From: G963674685 sp964591275
Lineage (GTDB): Bacteria; Lernaellota; Lernaellaia; JACKCT01
Reading direction: 5' to 3'
DNA: 64,000 nucleotides
NCBI GenBank assembly: GCA_964591275.1
Contig: CAZQAE010000001.1
Span: 62,001-126,000 of the forward strand
Under the pieces are notes generated by a model. That model was given only the letters and a program-made list of their open reading frames with translations, was not told the origin of the DNA and ran no database searches. A program made the position numbers and the translations under genes. Shown piece by piece: positions 19,157 to 27,840 of the stretch. The first letter of the stretch is position 1. Each line of letters begins with the position of its first letter.

Positions 19157-20395
19157 TTGAGCAAAATCACAAAGGTCGAACTTTTCCATGTTTCGCGAGG
19201 CGTAAAACCGGCGTTTTGGCCCTCGTGGATTCCTGGATATCCTCAAACGCACAGTCGATTCACTTTGATTCGCCTGACCACGGACGACGGTATTGTCGGC
19301 CAGGCCGCCGGCAACGCTTTTTCCATGGAGCGCGAGGGCTTTGGCGATTTGCTGGGCGGTTTCATACTCGGCATTGAGGCCACGGATATCGCCACGGTTC
19401 GGCAGCGGATCAAGGAAGCGAGTTATTTGGGATGGCGCAATTGGTGGATCGAGCCAGCCTTTTGGGACATCAAGGGAAAAATCGAAGGCAAACCTGTTTA
19501 TCAACTCCTGAGCGAGTCGGAAAAAGTTGTAGAAAAAATTCCCTGCTACGCTTCCACAGGCTCCCTAAAAAGCTTTGAAGAAAGAAAACCCTATCTGGAT
19601 CAAATTCGTAAAATGGGATTTCGTGGCGTCAAAATCCGCGTACACTCATTCGACGAAAATGAGGATTTCAATATTCTCCGAAAAGTGCGTGAAGAGGTGG
19701 GAAAGAACTTTCATCTCATGACCGACGCAAACCAGGGTTGGCTAGTGACGCTCGTTGACGATGCGCCGAAATGGGATCTGGAAAGGGCGACGCGTTTCGG
19801 CAAGGTGGCCGACGAGTTGAAACTCGATTGGATTGAGGAGCCTCTGGACATGCACGCCTTCGCCGAATTTCGCGAACTGCGTCGTCGTGTGAAAACGCCT
19901 GTCGCCGGAGGAGAACTCTTTGGCAGTCGGCAGGAGATGCAGGCGGCCATGGACAACACGGCTTTCGATATTTTCCAACCTGACGCCACTTTTGCGGGAG
20001 GTCTTGAGGATGTGCGCTGGTGTTATGAGCAATGCAAAAAGCGAAAGCTTAAGTTTTCGCCGCACACATGGACGAACGGTATTGGGATGATCGTGAATCT
20101 GCACGCCATGGCGGCTTCGGGTTCGAAAATGCTGCTGGAATTTCCCTTCGAGCCGCCGGGATGGATTCCGGAAAACAGGGATGCTCTTTTCCCAGAGCCG
20201 ATTCGCGTCGATCAAGGCGGGTGCGTCGCGGTGCCCCAAAAACCCGGATTGGGAATCGAGATCGATGAAAAGGAGTTGCGGCGCTACGCGAAAAGATTTC
20301 ACCTAATGACGCCGGCTCGACTGGCCGTGAAAACCATTCGTGAAAAAGGTCTGAAAGCGGCCTTGGAATTGAAAAAGAAAAAAGAAAGTCGATAA
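19157..20395 (+). CDS. Enolase-superfamily enzyme, mandelate racemase-like subgroup
   Basis: 412 residues. TTG 19157 is chosen because GGAGA lies 6 bases upstream. Superfamily residues are visible: K159-x-R161 in GVKIRV, metal Asp 190 (TDANQGW), Glu in WIEEPL (~227), Glu 253 (AGGELF), Asp 276 and His 303 (SPHTW). The Asp-His pair is 27 residues apart, as in mandelate racemase, so an MR-type acid/sugar-acid dehydratase or racemase is likely; the Arg in the KxK motif points to dehydratase-like members. The cognate acid is unknown. It is coupled to yjbQ and followed by an SRPBCC protein. Confidence 0.88.
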   Translation: MSKITKVELFHVSRGVKPAFWPSWIPGYPQTHSRFTLIRLTTDDGIVGQAAGNAFSMEREGFGDLLGGFILGIEATDIATVRQRIKEASYLGWRNWWIEPAFWDIKGKIEGKPVYQLLSESEKVVEKIPCYASTGSLKSFEERKPYLDQIRKMGFRGVKIRVHSFDENEDFNILRKVREEVGKNFHLMTDANQGWLVTLVDDAPKWDLERATRFGKVADELKLDWIEEPLDMHAFAEFRELRRRVKTPVAGGELFGSRQEMQAAMDNTAFDIFQPDATFAGGLEDVRWCYEQCKKRKLKFSPHTWTNGIGMIVNLHAMAASGSKMLLEFPFEPPGWIPENRDALFPEPIRVDQGGCVAVPQKPGLGIEIDEKELRRYAKRFHLMTPARLAVKTIREKGLKAALELKKKKESR

Positions 20396-20438
20396 ATTCA
20401 AAAACGATGGAATACAGCGTTTTAAAGAAGGAGGCGGC

Positions 20439-20981
20439 ATGAAATATGAGCATATCGATTACGTGGACTTTCCGCTCAAGGACACGTGGCTCGTTTTTAG
20501 AAACGAGATGATGAATCTGATCGATTATCTTCCCAACATTCGCAAAATCGTCGAATTGGAAAGGATCGAAGGCAAGGGCAAGGTAGAAGTCACCATGCAG
20601 TGGTACGCCAAGGCTACGCTTCCCGGCGCCGCGGGCAAATTGATTCCGCAAAGCGTTCTCACATGGGTGGACAAGGCGACGTGGACCGATAAGGAGCACG
20701 TGGTCGAATATGAACTGACTCTCCCTGAATTGACGAATGCGGTGAAAGTTGTCGGACGCAACACTTTTGAAAAGGACGGCAAACGAACAAAGGTTACGCT
20801 GACGGGTGAAATTCAAACGGAGATCAGCAAAATCAAGATTGCGCCGAAACTGGTCTTGAGAGCGGTCATTCCGGTTGTTGAGGTTTTTGCCGTGAAAATG
20901 ACGAAGCCGAATCTCATGGAACTGAATCGGGGCATTGAAAAGTACCTGACGGAAAACAAGAAAAGCAAAAAGAAAAAGTAA
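20439..20981 (+). CDS. SRPBCC/START-like domain protein
   Basis: 180 residues with no signal peptide and a Lys-rich C-terminus. The alternation of strands and one long C-terminal helix suggests the SRPBCC (START/Bet v1-like) fold, which binds hydrophobic ligands; I base this on overall pattern (DYVDFPLKDTWLVFRNEM at the start, as in DUF2505-like members) and not on a decisive motif. AAGGAGG precedes ATG 20439. It lies in the plus-strand run between the enolase-superfamily and ceramidase-like genes. Confidence 0.65.
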   Translation: MKYEHIDYVDFPLKDTWLVFRNEMMNLIDYLPNIRKIVELERIEGKGKVEVTMQWYAKATLPGAAGKLIPQSVLTWVDKATWTDKEHVVEYELTLPELTNAVKVVGRNTFEKDGKRTKVTLTGEIQTEISKIKIAPKLVLRAVIPVVEVFAVKMTKPNLMELNRGIEKYLTENKKSKKKK

Positions 20982-21021
20982 AAACCAGATCCTGTTCGTT
21001 TGGGATCGGAAAAATGTCGCT

Positions 21022-22434
21022 ATGGAAATCACAATTATGAAAAGGCATTTCTCGCGCCTGCTTATCGTTGCGGCGATTTCGGGCCTGTTCATTCATTATG
21101 CCCTGGCACCGGATGCCTTTGCGCAAAACGTTGAAACCGGCGGGGAGTCGGATATGACTTTAAAATATCTGGTCGGAATGGGGAAAACCGATCTGACGCC
21201 CGATCTCGACAAATTCGACGTTTCGCTCAACGGATACGGGGGCCGAAAGCGTGGATTGGCCACGGGCGTTCTCGATCCTCTTTGGGCGCGCGCGCTGGTC
21301 ATCAGTGATCGCATGGGCACGTCGGCTGCACTGATTTCCGTTGATCTGTGTTACGTCAACACGGCGCTTCGGGACGCCGTCGCCGCCAAGCTTTCACAGA
21401 TGGGCATTTCCTCCCACGGCGTACTTCTCGCCGCGACGCACACGCATTCCGGTCACTCCGGCTACGACGCCAGCTTTATCGCCAAGATATTAATGGGCAA
21501 GTACAACCAGGAAATTTTCGACCACACCGTCGGCGCGATTGTGGAGTCGGTGCGCGTAGCGAAGGCGTCGATGAGACCGGCGGTCATGAAATACATTCTG
21601 GCGGATGTTGAGGGTCTCAACCGTAGTCGTCTTGATCCAAGCTTCGATCACGGTCAGGGTGGGTATGCAGGGCAGTCGGCGCCGACCTCGATCTATCCGG
21701 TCAGCAAACGTTTGACGATCATCACATTTTCGGAATCGAAAGGAAAGCTTATCGGCGCACTGGTCAATTTCGCCGCGCATCCAACAACTCTCTCGCCGAC
21801 AAATATGCGTTTTTCCGCCGACTATCCCGGCATTCTTTATGAGCGGCTTGAAAAGGAAATGGGGCCCGAAAGCACGGCGATATTTTTCAATGGGGCATTA
21901 GGCGACGCGGCGCCCATGCCAGATTGGAGCAATCCGAAAAAAGAAGTCCGTGATATGCGCGATTACGGCAATGATTTGTCGGACGCGGTGATTCGGATGA
22001 TGAAGGATCGGAAGCCGTCGAAATCAAAAGGCGTCGTGGCCTTTGCGTCTGTTAGAAAACCGATCCGGCGCATTGTTTTGCGCCCGCTGGCAAGGCTCCG
22101 TCTTCCCGAAGTGTTGTCGAAAGGGTTTTATACAAATCCCGAGGTGACTTTTCAGATTGTTCAAATCGGCGAACTTTTGCTGATGGCCGCGCCCGGCGAA
22201 GCGACCGCTTCGGTGGGCAAAGATTTTGAATCTTTGTGTCCCGATGGAATGCGCTGCATTACGGTGGCGCCGGCGAACGGATATATGGGATATCTCGTCA
22301 GCAAAGAGGAATACGAAAAAGACGGATATGAGAGCGACTCCTGCCTCTTCGGCCCCGACGCCTCCTTATGGACGAAGCGGGCTTTCGGCCAAGCCCTTGA
22401 AAAAATGGAACTCACACCTGCGGGGGAGTTCTAA
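21022..22434 (+). CDS. Neutral/alkaline ceramidase-like secreted hydrolase
   Basis: 470 residues from 21022; ATG 21037 is equally possible. A signal peptide ends near DAFAQN. The mature protein begins VGMGKTDLTP and has the zinc-site segment AATHTHSGHSG (~138-147), then FAAHPTTLSP and FSADYPG, all typical of the Ceramidase_alk N domain. The protein lacks the C-terminal beta domain of true neutral ceramidases (about 650-700 residues), so it may act on other amides or lipids. It is probably periplasmic or surface exposed. No strong SD is seen. Confidence 0.85.
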   Translation: MEITIMKRHFSRLLIVAAISGLFIHYALAPDAFAQNVETGGESDMTLKYLVGMGKTDLTPDLDKFDVSLNGYGGRKRGLATGVLDPLWARALVISDRMGTSAALISVDLCYVNTALRDAVAAKLSQMGISSHGVLLAATHTHSGHSGYDASFIAKILMGKYNQEIFDHTVGAIVESVRVAKASMRPAVMKYILADVEGLNRSRLDPSFDHGQGGYAGQSAPTSIYPVSKRLTIITFSESKGKLIGALVNFAAHPTTLSPTNMRFSADYPGILYERLEKEMGPESTAIFFNGALGDAAPMPDWSNPKKEVRDMRDYGNDLSDAVIRMMKDRKPSKSKGVVAFASVRKPIRRIVLRPLARLRLPEVLSKGFYTNPEVTFQIVQIGELLLMAAPGEATASVGKDFESLCPDGMRCITVAPANGYMGYLVSKEEYEKDGYESDSCLFGPDASLWTKRAFGQALEKMELTPAGEF

Positions 22435-22441
22435 AATTCAA

Positions 22442-22457
22442 TTTCACATGTGTGAAA
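22442..22457. promoter_or_regulatory. Palindromic operator-like site
   Basis: A perfect inverted repeat with 7-base arms, TTTCACA and TGTGAAA, separated by TG. It lies just after the ceramidase-like gene and 134 bases before the next start. It lacks a T tract, so an operator is more likely than a terminator. Arm orientation is opposite to that of the CRP consensus. No regulator is identified. Confidence 0.3.
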
Positions 22458-22590
22458 ATTATTCCCGTCCAGACAATCTGTTACTCTTTCATCATGGCAA
22501 ATTTCATGTTAGTTTCGGGTGCCTTTTCGAGGTTTTGTTTACGTGCGGGCGCTTTGAATCGTGTTAGGCGCATGCTAAAGGATTTTGTCT

Positions 22591-23997
22591 ATGCCTAAAC
22601 TTCAGTTCTTGTTTGCTTTTGGATTGATTTTTCTAATCGCTCTGGGCGTCGGGCCGGCTTATGCCCAGGACGAATCCGATGGCGCCGAAACGCCGCCTGG
22701 CGGTGAGACTTCGGATGGCGGGGAACCATTGGTGGAAGAGGACAAGGAGGCATCGGAGGATGCCGCGCCGCCGGAAGTGGAGAAAAAAGACCCGCCCTTC
22801 GGCAACTATGGAAAAATGATAAAGCACTACGAGGGCGTGCTGATGGAATTGCCGCTTTGGGGTATGTCCTCGACCATCCCGGAAGGCTTCGCCGTTGTCA
22901 TGTTTGGATGGCAGACAAGGCGTCCCTACAAACGCTTCGATCAGCACAGGAAGATGGTTGATATCGTCCCTGTAATTTCCGTGCCCGATCCCTTTGAAAA
23001 AAAGGGAAAATTTTTCGAGTTGGATCTCGGCGTCAGTGGAAGCGCCTCTGGCTATGGCGGTGGATTGATATATGGCCTCACCGACACAATCACCCTTTCA
23101 CTGGACGCCTATTGGGCTGTGATGCATGTCAAGATCGACCCGATCTACACGCCCGGAACGGCGGACAAATTGGGCATCGTCACTGTTGACGATTTCTACG
23201 AAATGCTGGAAATGCTTGGGCGTCCACGACCGGTGGAGAAATACGATTCAGACCCCGCCGACATGGGCGACGCGACCTTTACGGCAAAGTGGAACAACTA
23301 TCGTGGGGATCATGTTTCGACGGGCCTTCAAGGCGGAATCATCTTTCCCACCGCGCATCAGGCGGATCCACAAAGAAATCTGATTTTCGCCCTGGGACCC
23401 GAGCTGGACACAGGAGCGGGAACCTGGGGCACTAAAGGCGGCGCCATGATCGATTTCAAAATGCCCGATCCCGCCGGATTTGTGACATTGAGCTTCGCCG
23501 CCGACGCCGCCTATTTTCTGCCCGATGAACGTAAGGCGCCGGAGTTTCCACCCCTGGAGCAGGATGTGAAGGATTATCTGGCCAGCCAGGGAATAGACGT
23601 CGAAATTTTTCCTGATTTATCCGATACAGGCGACACCTATATGTACACGCCTGGTCCCTGGTTCGCCACGACGGCCAGCCTTGGCCTGGGCATCGTCTCC
23701 ATTGCGTACCGGCATGGATTCGGCGGCACAGCCAAGTACGATTCCGGCAGCGAGGGATTCAAGGATCTGGTTGATTCCATCGGACTGGTTGGCTACGGCG
23801 ACGATGGGAAGATTACCGTTTCCACGAATATTCCCCTGACGCCGCTCTTTATTCCCGGCTTGGTAAACTTCAACTTCGAGTACGCCACGGACGGTCGAAA
23901 CGCCATGGTTTTCCGAGATGTATATACCGTTGGCGTTGGCATCGGAATACCTCTTGCCCTGCCAGATAAATATAAATTCAAACCTGAGGGTGAATGA
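22591..23997 (+). CDS. Predicted outer-membrane beta-barrel protein
   Basis: 468 residues from ATG 22591 (AAAGGA 8 bases upstream). A signal peptide ends at AYAQ (~26). A Glu/Asp/Pro-rich linker (~27-70) comes next, then a domain of alternating short strands with many Gly and aromatic residues (GVSGSASGYGGGLIYGLTD), as in transporter- or porin-type barrels such as the MetA-pathway/phenol-degradation family. The C-terminus is not a classical barrel-ending Phe. No specific substrate is suggested. It overlaps the following lipoprotein gene by an ATGA, so the two probably work together. Confidence 0.65.
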   Translation: MPKLQFLFAFGLIFLIALGVGPAYAQDESDGAETPPGGETSDGGEPLVEEDKEASEDAAPPEVEKKDPPFGNYGKMIKHYEGVLMELPLWGMSSTIPEGFAVVMFGWQTRRPYKRFDQHRKMVDIVPVISVPDPFEKKGKFFELDLGVSGSASGYGGGLIYGLTDTITLSLDAYWAVMHVKIDPIYTPGTADKLGIVTVDDFYEMLEMLGRPRPVEKYDSDPADMGDATFTAKWNNYRGDHVSTGLQGGIIFPTAHQADPQRNLIFALGPELDTGAGTWGTKGGAMIDFKMPDPAGFVTLSFAADAAYFLPDERKAPEFPPLEQDVKDYLASQGIDVEIFPDLSDTGDTYMYTPGPWFATTASLGLGIVSIAYRHGFGGTAKYDSGSEGFKDLVDSIGLVGYGDDGKITVSTNIPLTPLFIPGLVNFNFEYATDGRNAMVFRDVYTVGVGIGIPLALPDKYKFKPEGE

Positions 23998-25652
23998 TGA
24001 AAATCATGAAAACCATCACTATTTTGGCTGTATTTCTTTGTTTATCGATGGGGTTCTTTGGATGCATTGGCGAGGATCCCGACGGCTTGGCGCTTCATGA
24101 CCACTTGCGTGAAGGTCGCCGCTCACTGGAAGCCAGCGATGCGGGGCAGGCCTATAATCACTTCTATGAGGCTCGGAAGATCGCTCCGCTTCATCCCGCC
24201 GCGTTGTGGGGAACCGTGTTGTCGAATGATTTGCTGGTTTGGCGAGCCATCAGCGGCATGGTCGATCTTTTGGGCGGTCCTTATATCTATTCGCCCTCTC
24301 GTGAGGAATGCTTCGATGGTTGCCTGAAAATCGACGCTTGCGACCTGTGGGATGAATTCAGGACTTCCAGAGAACAGTGCATTTCCGATTGTCCCTGGAA
24401 GCTTCAGCCATATATGTTTGAAGAACTGGTCGCCGCTCCCACGTGTGACGCCATCCGTTACGGCGCCGGGCAGTGGATCGTGCGCACTACGCCGGAAAAC
24501 TGCCAGAAGCTGTGCGAGAGTCTCGACTACAACGGCTTGATCAATCCGCCGGAAACCTATTCGGTGGAAGAATGCATCATCAATTGTCCCTTCATGTACG
24601 TGGAGAGGCATAGCCAGTGTTATCTGAACAATGGCTACATGACGATAAACCGCTTCGACCGAACCTGCTTTGAACATTCAGTGCTGGGCGTGCAGATTCT
24701 CGAGGACGCTTTCGCCCTTAAGCGCGTTCCTGAGACAATGGAATTTTCTCAGCTTCTTCTGGACCGACCCGACGGGTATCAGTACTACCTGAAATACTAT
24801 CAGTGGGATTTGAAGGAGCCGGCCCTGGAATGGAAACTTCCAGGTCGCTTCTCCCGGTCGGAACTCTATCTGTCCCGTGCCTTGGCCCATGCCTGGGAAA
24901 CCTTTATCAACTTAGCTGTTTCGCAAAATCTGGATCTGAATACCGTGGCGTTCGACCAATACACTTGGCAGGGAAGCACGTGTAAGATCGCCTTGTGGGA
25001 TTTGCGACGGGTTCTGCGCCATTTGTTGCATGACCCTATTTTCATCGACGCCTTTCGTTTGAAGCGTGAAAAATGGACGGAGGCCTCTGAGGAGCAAGTC
25101 CAGGCATCAATCGAAAAGTCATTAAATAATATGCGTGCGACAGGTTTGGCCCTGGGCAATATGTTCAAAGAATTCGCCAACATGTCCAGTGCGGTTTTAG
25201 GTAGTACGGACCGGCAACAGGGTCGGGCGCTGGGTTACACGGACGAGAACTGGAATTTCCGCTGGGACGAGGACGAAATCCTGGAAATTCCGGATTTAGA
25301 ACTGACATTCACGAAGAAACAAATGTTTGCCTTCCAGGAATTTTGCGAAGTCATGGCCGAATGCTTCCTCACGGGAACTTCAGTGGATATGGATGACTTT
25401 AAGCTGATTCTGGAGGCCTTGGGATACGGGGAATACGCCATCGCAGTGGACCTGTTGAAACTGATAACGGAGCGTGAGGACATCAACTTTTCCTATCCCT
25501 TTATGTATCCATCGGAAGAGGGTATCAGACCGTTGGTGCTGTCCATCGCGCAAATCTTGGACGACTTGTACGACCAATCGGACGATCTGCCTGGTTTCCT
25601 GGAATGCGACGAATTGGACTATTGGGAAGACTATCAGCCCTACTCGGAATAA
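23994..25652 (+). CDS. Cys-rich lipoprotein with repeated CX3C motifs
   Basis: 552 residues. ATG 23994 overlaps the previous stop (ATGA), which fixes the start or the next ATG at 23997. Lipobox GFFGC places the lipidated Cys at 24. Residues ~35-85 look like one TPR pair. The next ~130 residues contain four CX3C motifs (106/110, 129/133, 170/174, 194/198) plus additional single Cys residues, suggesting helical hairpins clamped by disulfides. The remaining C-terminal half is helical with no recognised family. Coupling to the predicted barrel suggests an outer-membrane partner role. Confidence 0.75.
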   Translation: MMKIMKTITILAVFLCLSMGFFGCIGEDPDGLALHDHLREGRRSLEASDAGQAYNHFYEARKIAPLHPAALWGTVLSNDLLVWRAISGMVDLLGGPYIYSPSREECFDGCLKIDACDLWDEFRTSREQCISDCPWKLQPYMFEELVAAPTCDAIRYGAGQWIVRTTPENCQKLCESLDYNGLINPPETYSVEECIINCPFMYVERHSQCYLNNGYMTINRFDRTCFEHSVLGVQILEDAFALKRVPETMEFSQLLLDRPDGYQYYLKYYQWDLKEPALEWKLPGRFSRSELYLSRALAHAWETFINLAVSQNLDLNTVAFDQYTWQGSTCKIALWDLRRVLRHLLHDPIFIDAFRLKREKWTEASEEQVQASIEKSLNNMRATGLALGNMFKEFANMSSAVLGSTDRQQGRALGYTDENWNFRWDEDEILEIPDLELTFTKKQMFAFQEFCEVMAECFLTGTSVDMDDFKLILEALGYGEYAIAVDLLKLITEREDINFSYPFMYPSEEGIRPLVLSIAQILDDLYDQSDDLPGFLECDELDYWEDYQPYSE

Positions 25653-25755
25653 GGCATGATTTTCCTAAGATGATTTGCGGTCCGATAGTTGAGCGTGAAA
25701 ATAATAACAAATAGAATTTGCGGATAAAAGATATCTTGTAGCTTTGGAGGCACAA

Positions 25756-26544
25756 ATGGATTGGGGAATGCAGAACCGTCTTTCGAGAATCATCAACCCG
25801 AAATCGGGTAGGACGGTGATGCTCGCGGTCGATCACGGATATTTTCAGGGACCGACGACCGGCTTGAAACGACCCGGGGAAACCATTGCGCCTCTTATTG
25901 AATACGCTGATGCAATTATGCTCACGAGAGGCATTTTGCGAACGCAGATATCACCCGCTATCGACAAACCGATCATTCTTCGCGTTTCCGGGGGGACCAG
26001 CATTCTCAAAGACGATTTGTCCGCCGAGGACATCACCGTGAGTATGGAAGACGCCATCCGCTTAAACGTCTCCGCGGTGGCGATATCCGTTTTCGTCGGC
26101 GCGCCCAACGAGAAGCAAACTCTGACCAACCTGTCCAGGCTGGTGGACGAAGGGCAGAAATACGGCATCCCCGTGCTGGCCGTGACAGCGGTGGGAAAGC
26201 AAATGGCTCGCGACGTCCGATACCTGGGACTGGCCTCCCGCATCGCTGCGGAGCTTGGGGCGCACATCGTCAAAACGTATTATTGCGACGATTTTTCGAA
26301 GATTTCGAGCAGCGTACCGGCGCCCTGCGTTATTGCCGGGGGAAAGAAAATTGGGGAAATGGAAGCGCTGACGATGACGAAAAATGCCATTGACGCCGGC
26401 GCCGTGGGCGTGGATATGGGCCGAAATATTTTCCAGTCAGATTCTCCCGTGGGAATGATCAAGGCTGCGCGCGCCATCGTGCATGAAAACTTCAGCGTTG
26501 AAGATGCCTTCAAGATATACGAGGAAGAAAAAAGCAAAGCCTGA
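25756..26544 (+). CDS. LsrF-like class I aldolase/thiolase family protein
   Basis: 262 residues from ATG 25756, placed 5 bases after GGAGG. The sequence closely follows the LsrF/FbaB (DeoC/FBP aldolase class I) family: MLAVDHGYFQGPTTGL near the start, the Schiff-base Lys 173 in AHIVKTYY, VIAGGKK and VDMGRNIFQS. LsrF handles phosphorylated AI-2 breakdown products; homologues include aldolases for aromatic amino-acid precursors. No other lsr gene (lsrK, lsrR, lsrACDB) is in the window, so the substrate may be another sugar phosphate. A terminator follows, then a zinc dehydrogenase. Confidence 0.88.
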   Translation: MDWGMQNRLSRIINPKSGRTVMLAVDHGYFQGPTTGLKRPGETIAPLIEYADAIMLTRGILRTQISPAIDKPIILRVSGGTSILKDDLSAEDITVSMEDAIRLNVSAVAISVFVGAPNEKQTLTNLSRLVDEGQKYGIPVLAVTAVGKQMARDVRYLGLASRIAAELGAHIVKTYYCDDFSKISSSVPAPCVIAGGKKIGEMEALTMTKNAIDAGAVGVDMGRNIFQSDSPVGMIKAARAIVHENFSVEDAFKIYEEEKSKA

Positions 26545-26583
26545 TTTCATGGCTTGAAAATGACCGCATATGGGCAGAACATT

Positions 26584-26616
26584 AAGGGGCTTTTTTAAGC
26601 CCCTTTTCATTTTTCT
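26584..26616 (+). terminator. Intrinsic terminator after aldolase gene
   Basis: Stem AAGGGGCTT/AAGCCCCTT with a TTTT loop at 26584-26605, followed by a T-rich tract. It lies 39 bases after the aldolase stop and just upstream of the dehydrogenase SD, so some read-through or a separate promoter is required for the next gene. Confidence 0.8.
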
Positions 26617-26632
26617 TTTAGGAGAATCGGGT

Positions 26633-27673
26633 ATGACGAAAACAATGCGCGTCGCCGTGTATTACAGCAACAGCGATATCCGAATAGAAAATCGCCCCAT
26701 TCCGAAGATCGGTCCTGGCGAATTGCTGATGAAGATATTCGCCAGCGGTGTTTGCGGGTCCGATGTAATGGAATGGTACCGCATTCATAAGGCCCCGCTT
26801 GTGCTTGGCCATGAGGTTGCCGGGGAGGTTGCCGAAGTGGGCGAAGGGGCGGGGGACTTTTCGGTCGGCGACCGGATCGTCGTTTCCCATCACGTGCCCT
26901 GCATGGTTTGCGACAATTGCCGAAACGGCCACGAAACCGTGTGCGATACTCTTTTTACTACAAATTTCGACCCCGGTGGATTTTGCGAGTACCTTCGCGT
27001 TCCCGCCATCAACGTGCGCAATGGAACATATCTGATTCCCGACGGCGTGTCTTTTGACGAGGCGTGTTTCGCCGAACCGATGGCGTGCGTGCTGCGCGGG
27101 CAGCGCAGGGCGGGCGTCGGGCCCGGCAAGAGCGTGCTCGTGCTGGGAAGCGGCATTGCCGGAATCGGGCATATCCATCTGGCTTGCGCCCTGGGGGCCG
27201 GGGCGGTGGTGGCCACGGACGTTGACCCCTGGCGCATCAAGGCGGCTAGGCGTTTCGGCGCCGCGCAGGCATTTTTGGCAAAGGATTATACGCCGGATGA
27301 ATTTCGGCGGGCCAACGGAGGTCGCCTGGCGGATGTTGTTATTACAACGGCGGGCACTCGTCCGGTTTTTGAACAAGCTTTTGCCAGCGTGGCGCGCGGC
27401 GGCGTCATTCTGATCTTTGCGCCCACGATGCCGGGCGAAACGATTCCACTTTCGGTCAACGATCTGTTTTGGAAAACCGACCTGACGATAACAACCACGT
27501 ACGCCGGAAGCCCCGCCGATCACGTGACGGCATTGCGGATGATTGGCGCGGGCCGTTTGAAAGTGAAGGATATGATCACGCATCGTTTTGGTCTGGCCGA
27601 TACATCGGAGGCCTTTCAAAAGGTTGCGTCCGGGACCGATTCGATCAAGGTCATTGTGTACCCGGACAAGTAA
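26633..27673 (+). CDS. Zinc-dependent medium-chain alcohol/polyol dehydrogenase
   Basis: 346 residues from ATG 26633 (AGGAG 8 bases upstream). MDR family hallmarks: catalytic zinc ligand region GVCGSD, then GHEVAGEV; structural zinc site with Cys in CMVCDNCRNGHETVC; and an NAD(P) motif VLGSGIAGIGHI. Sorbitol, threonine and sugar-alcohol dehydrogenases share this layout; the alcohol substrate cannot be told. The 5' leader contains the terminator hairpin of the aldolase gene, which could act as an attenuator. Proximity suggests a shared carbohydrate pathway. Confidence 0.9.
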   Translation: MTKTMRVAVYYSNSDIRIENRPIPKIGPGELLMKIFASGVCGSDVMEWYRIHKAPLVLGHEVAGEVAEVGEGAGDFSVGDRIVVSHHVPCMVCDNCRNGHETVCDTLFTTNFDPGGFCEYLRVPAINVRNGTYLIPDGVSFDEACFAEPMACVLRGQRRAGVGPGKSVLVLGSGIAGIGHIHLACALGAGAVVATDVDPWRIKAARRFGAAQAFLAKDYTPDEFRRANGGRLADVVITTAGTRPVFEQAFASVARGGVILIFAPTMPGETIPLSVNDLFWKTDLTITTTYAGSPADHVTALRMIGAGRLKVKDMITHRFGLADTSEAFQKVASGTDSIKVIVYPDK

Positions 27674-27678
27674 AGTAT

Positions 27679-27811
27679 GCGGTATGAAGTTTGAGTTTCG
27701 GAGATGCTATCCGGCGGTCCGCTCAAGGCGGCGATGGATGCCGACAAGCATGCTATTCAAATTATCGCTTAACGCTGACGCGTTCCGTCCCTCATACTTC
27801 ATACTTCAAAC
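27679..27811. repeat. Degenerate GTATGAAGT-word repeat block in gap
   Basis: The gap between the dehydrogenase and CDF genes has GTATGAAGTTTGAG at its left side and CTCATACTTCATACTTC (27791-27807) at its right side. The latter is the exact reverse complement of 58868-58884, 31 kb away. No gene is visible. Confidence 0.5.
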
Positions 27812-27840
27812 CCCGGGCACTTTGACTTTTGGAATTTCAA

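Noticed and set aside
20049..21092. Long antisense open frame across three genes
   Set aside because: It crosses the ends of the enolase-superfamily, SRPBCC and ceramidase-like genes, all of which have family matches and proper starts; the antisense product has no recognisable features.
26618..27619. Long antisense open frame over the zinc dehydrogenase
   Set aside because: It mirrors a clear MDR gene and reflects its GC-rich third positions; no SD or family signature is seen.
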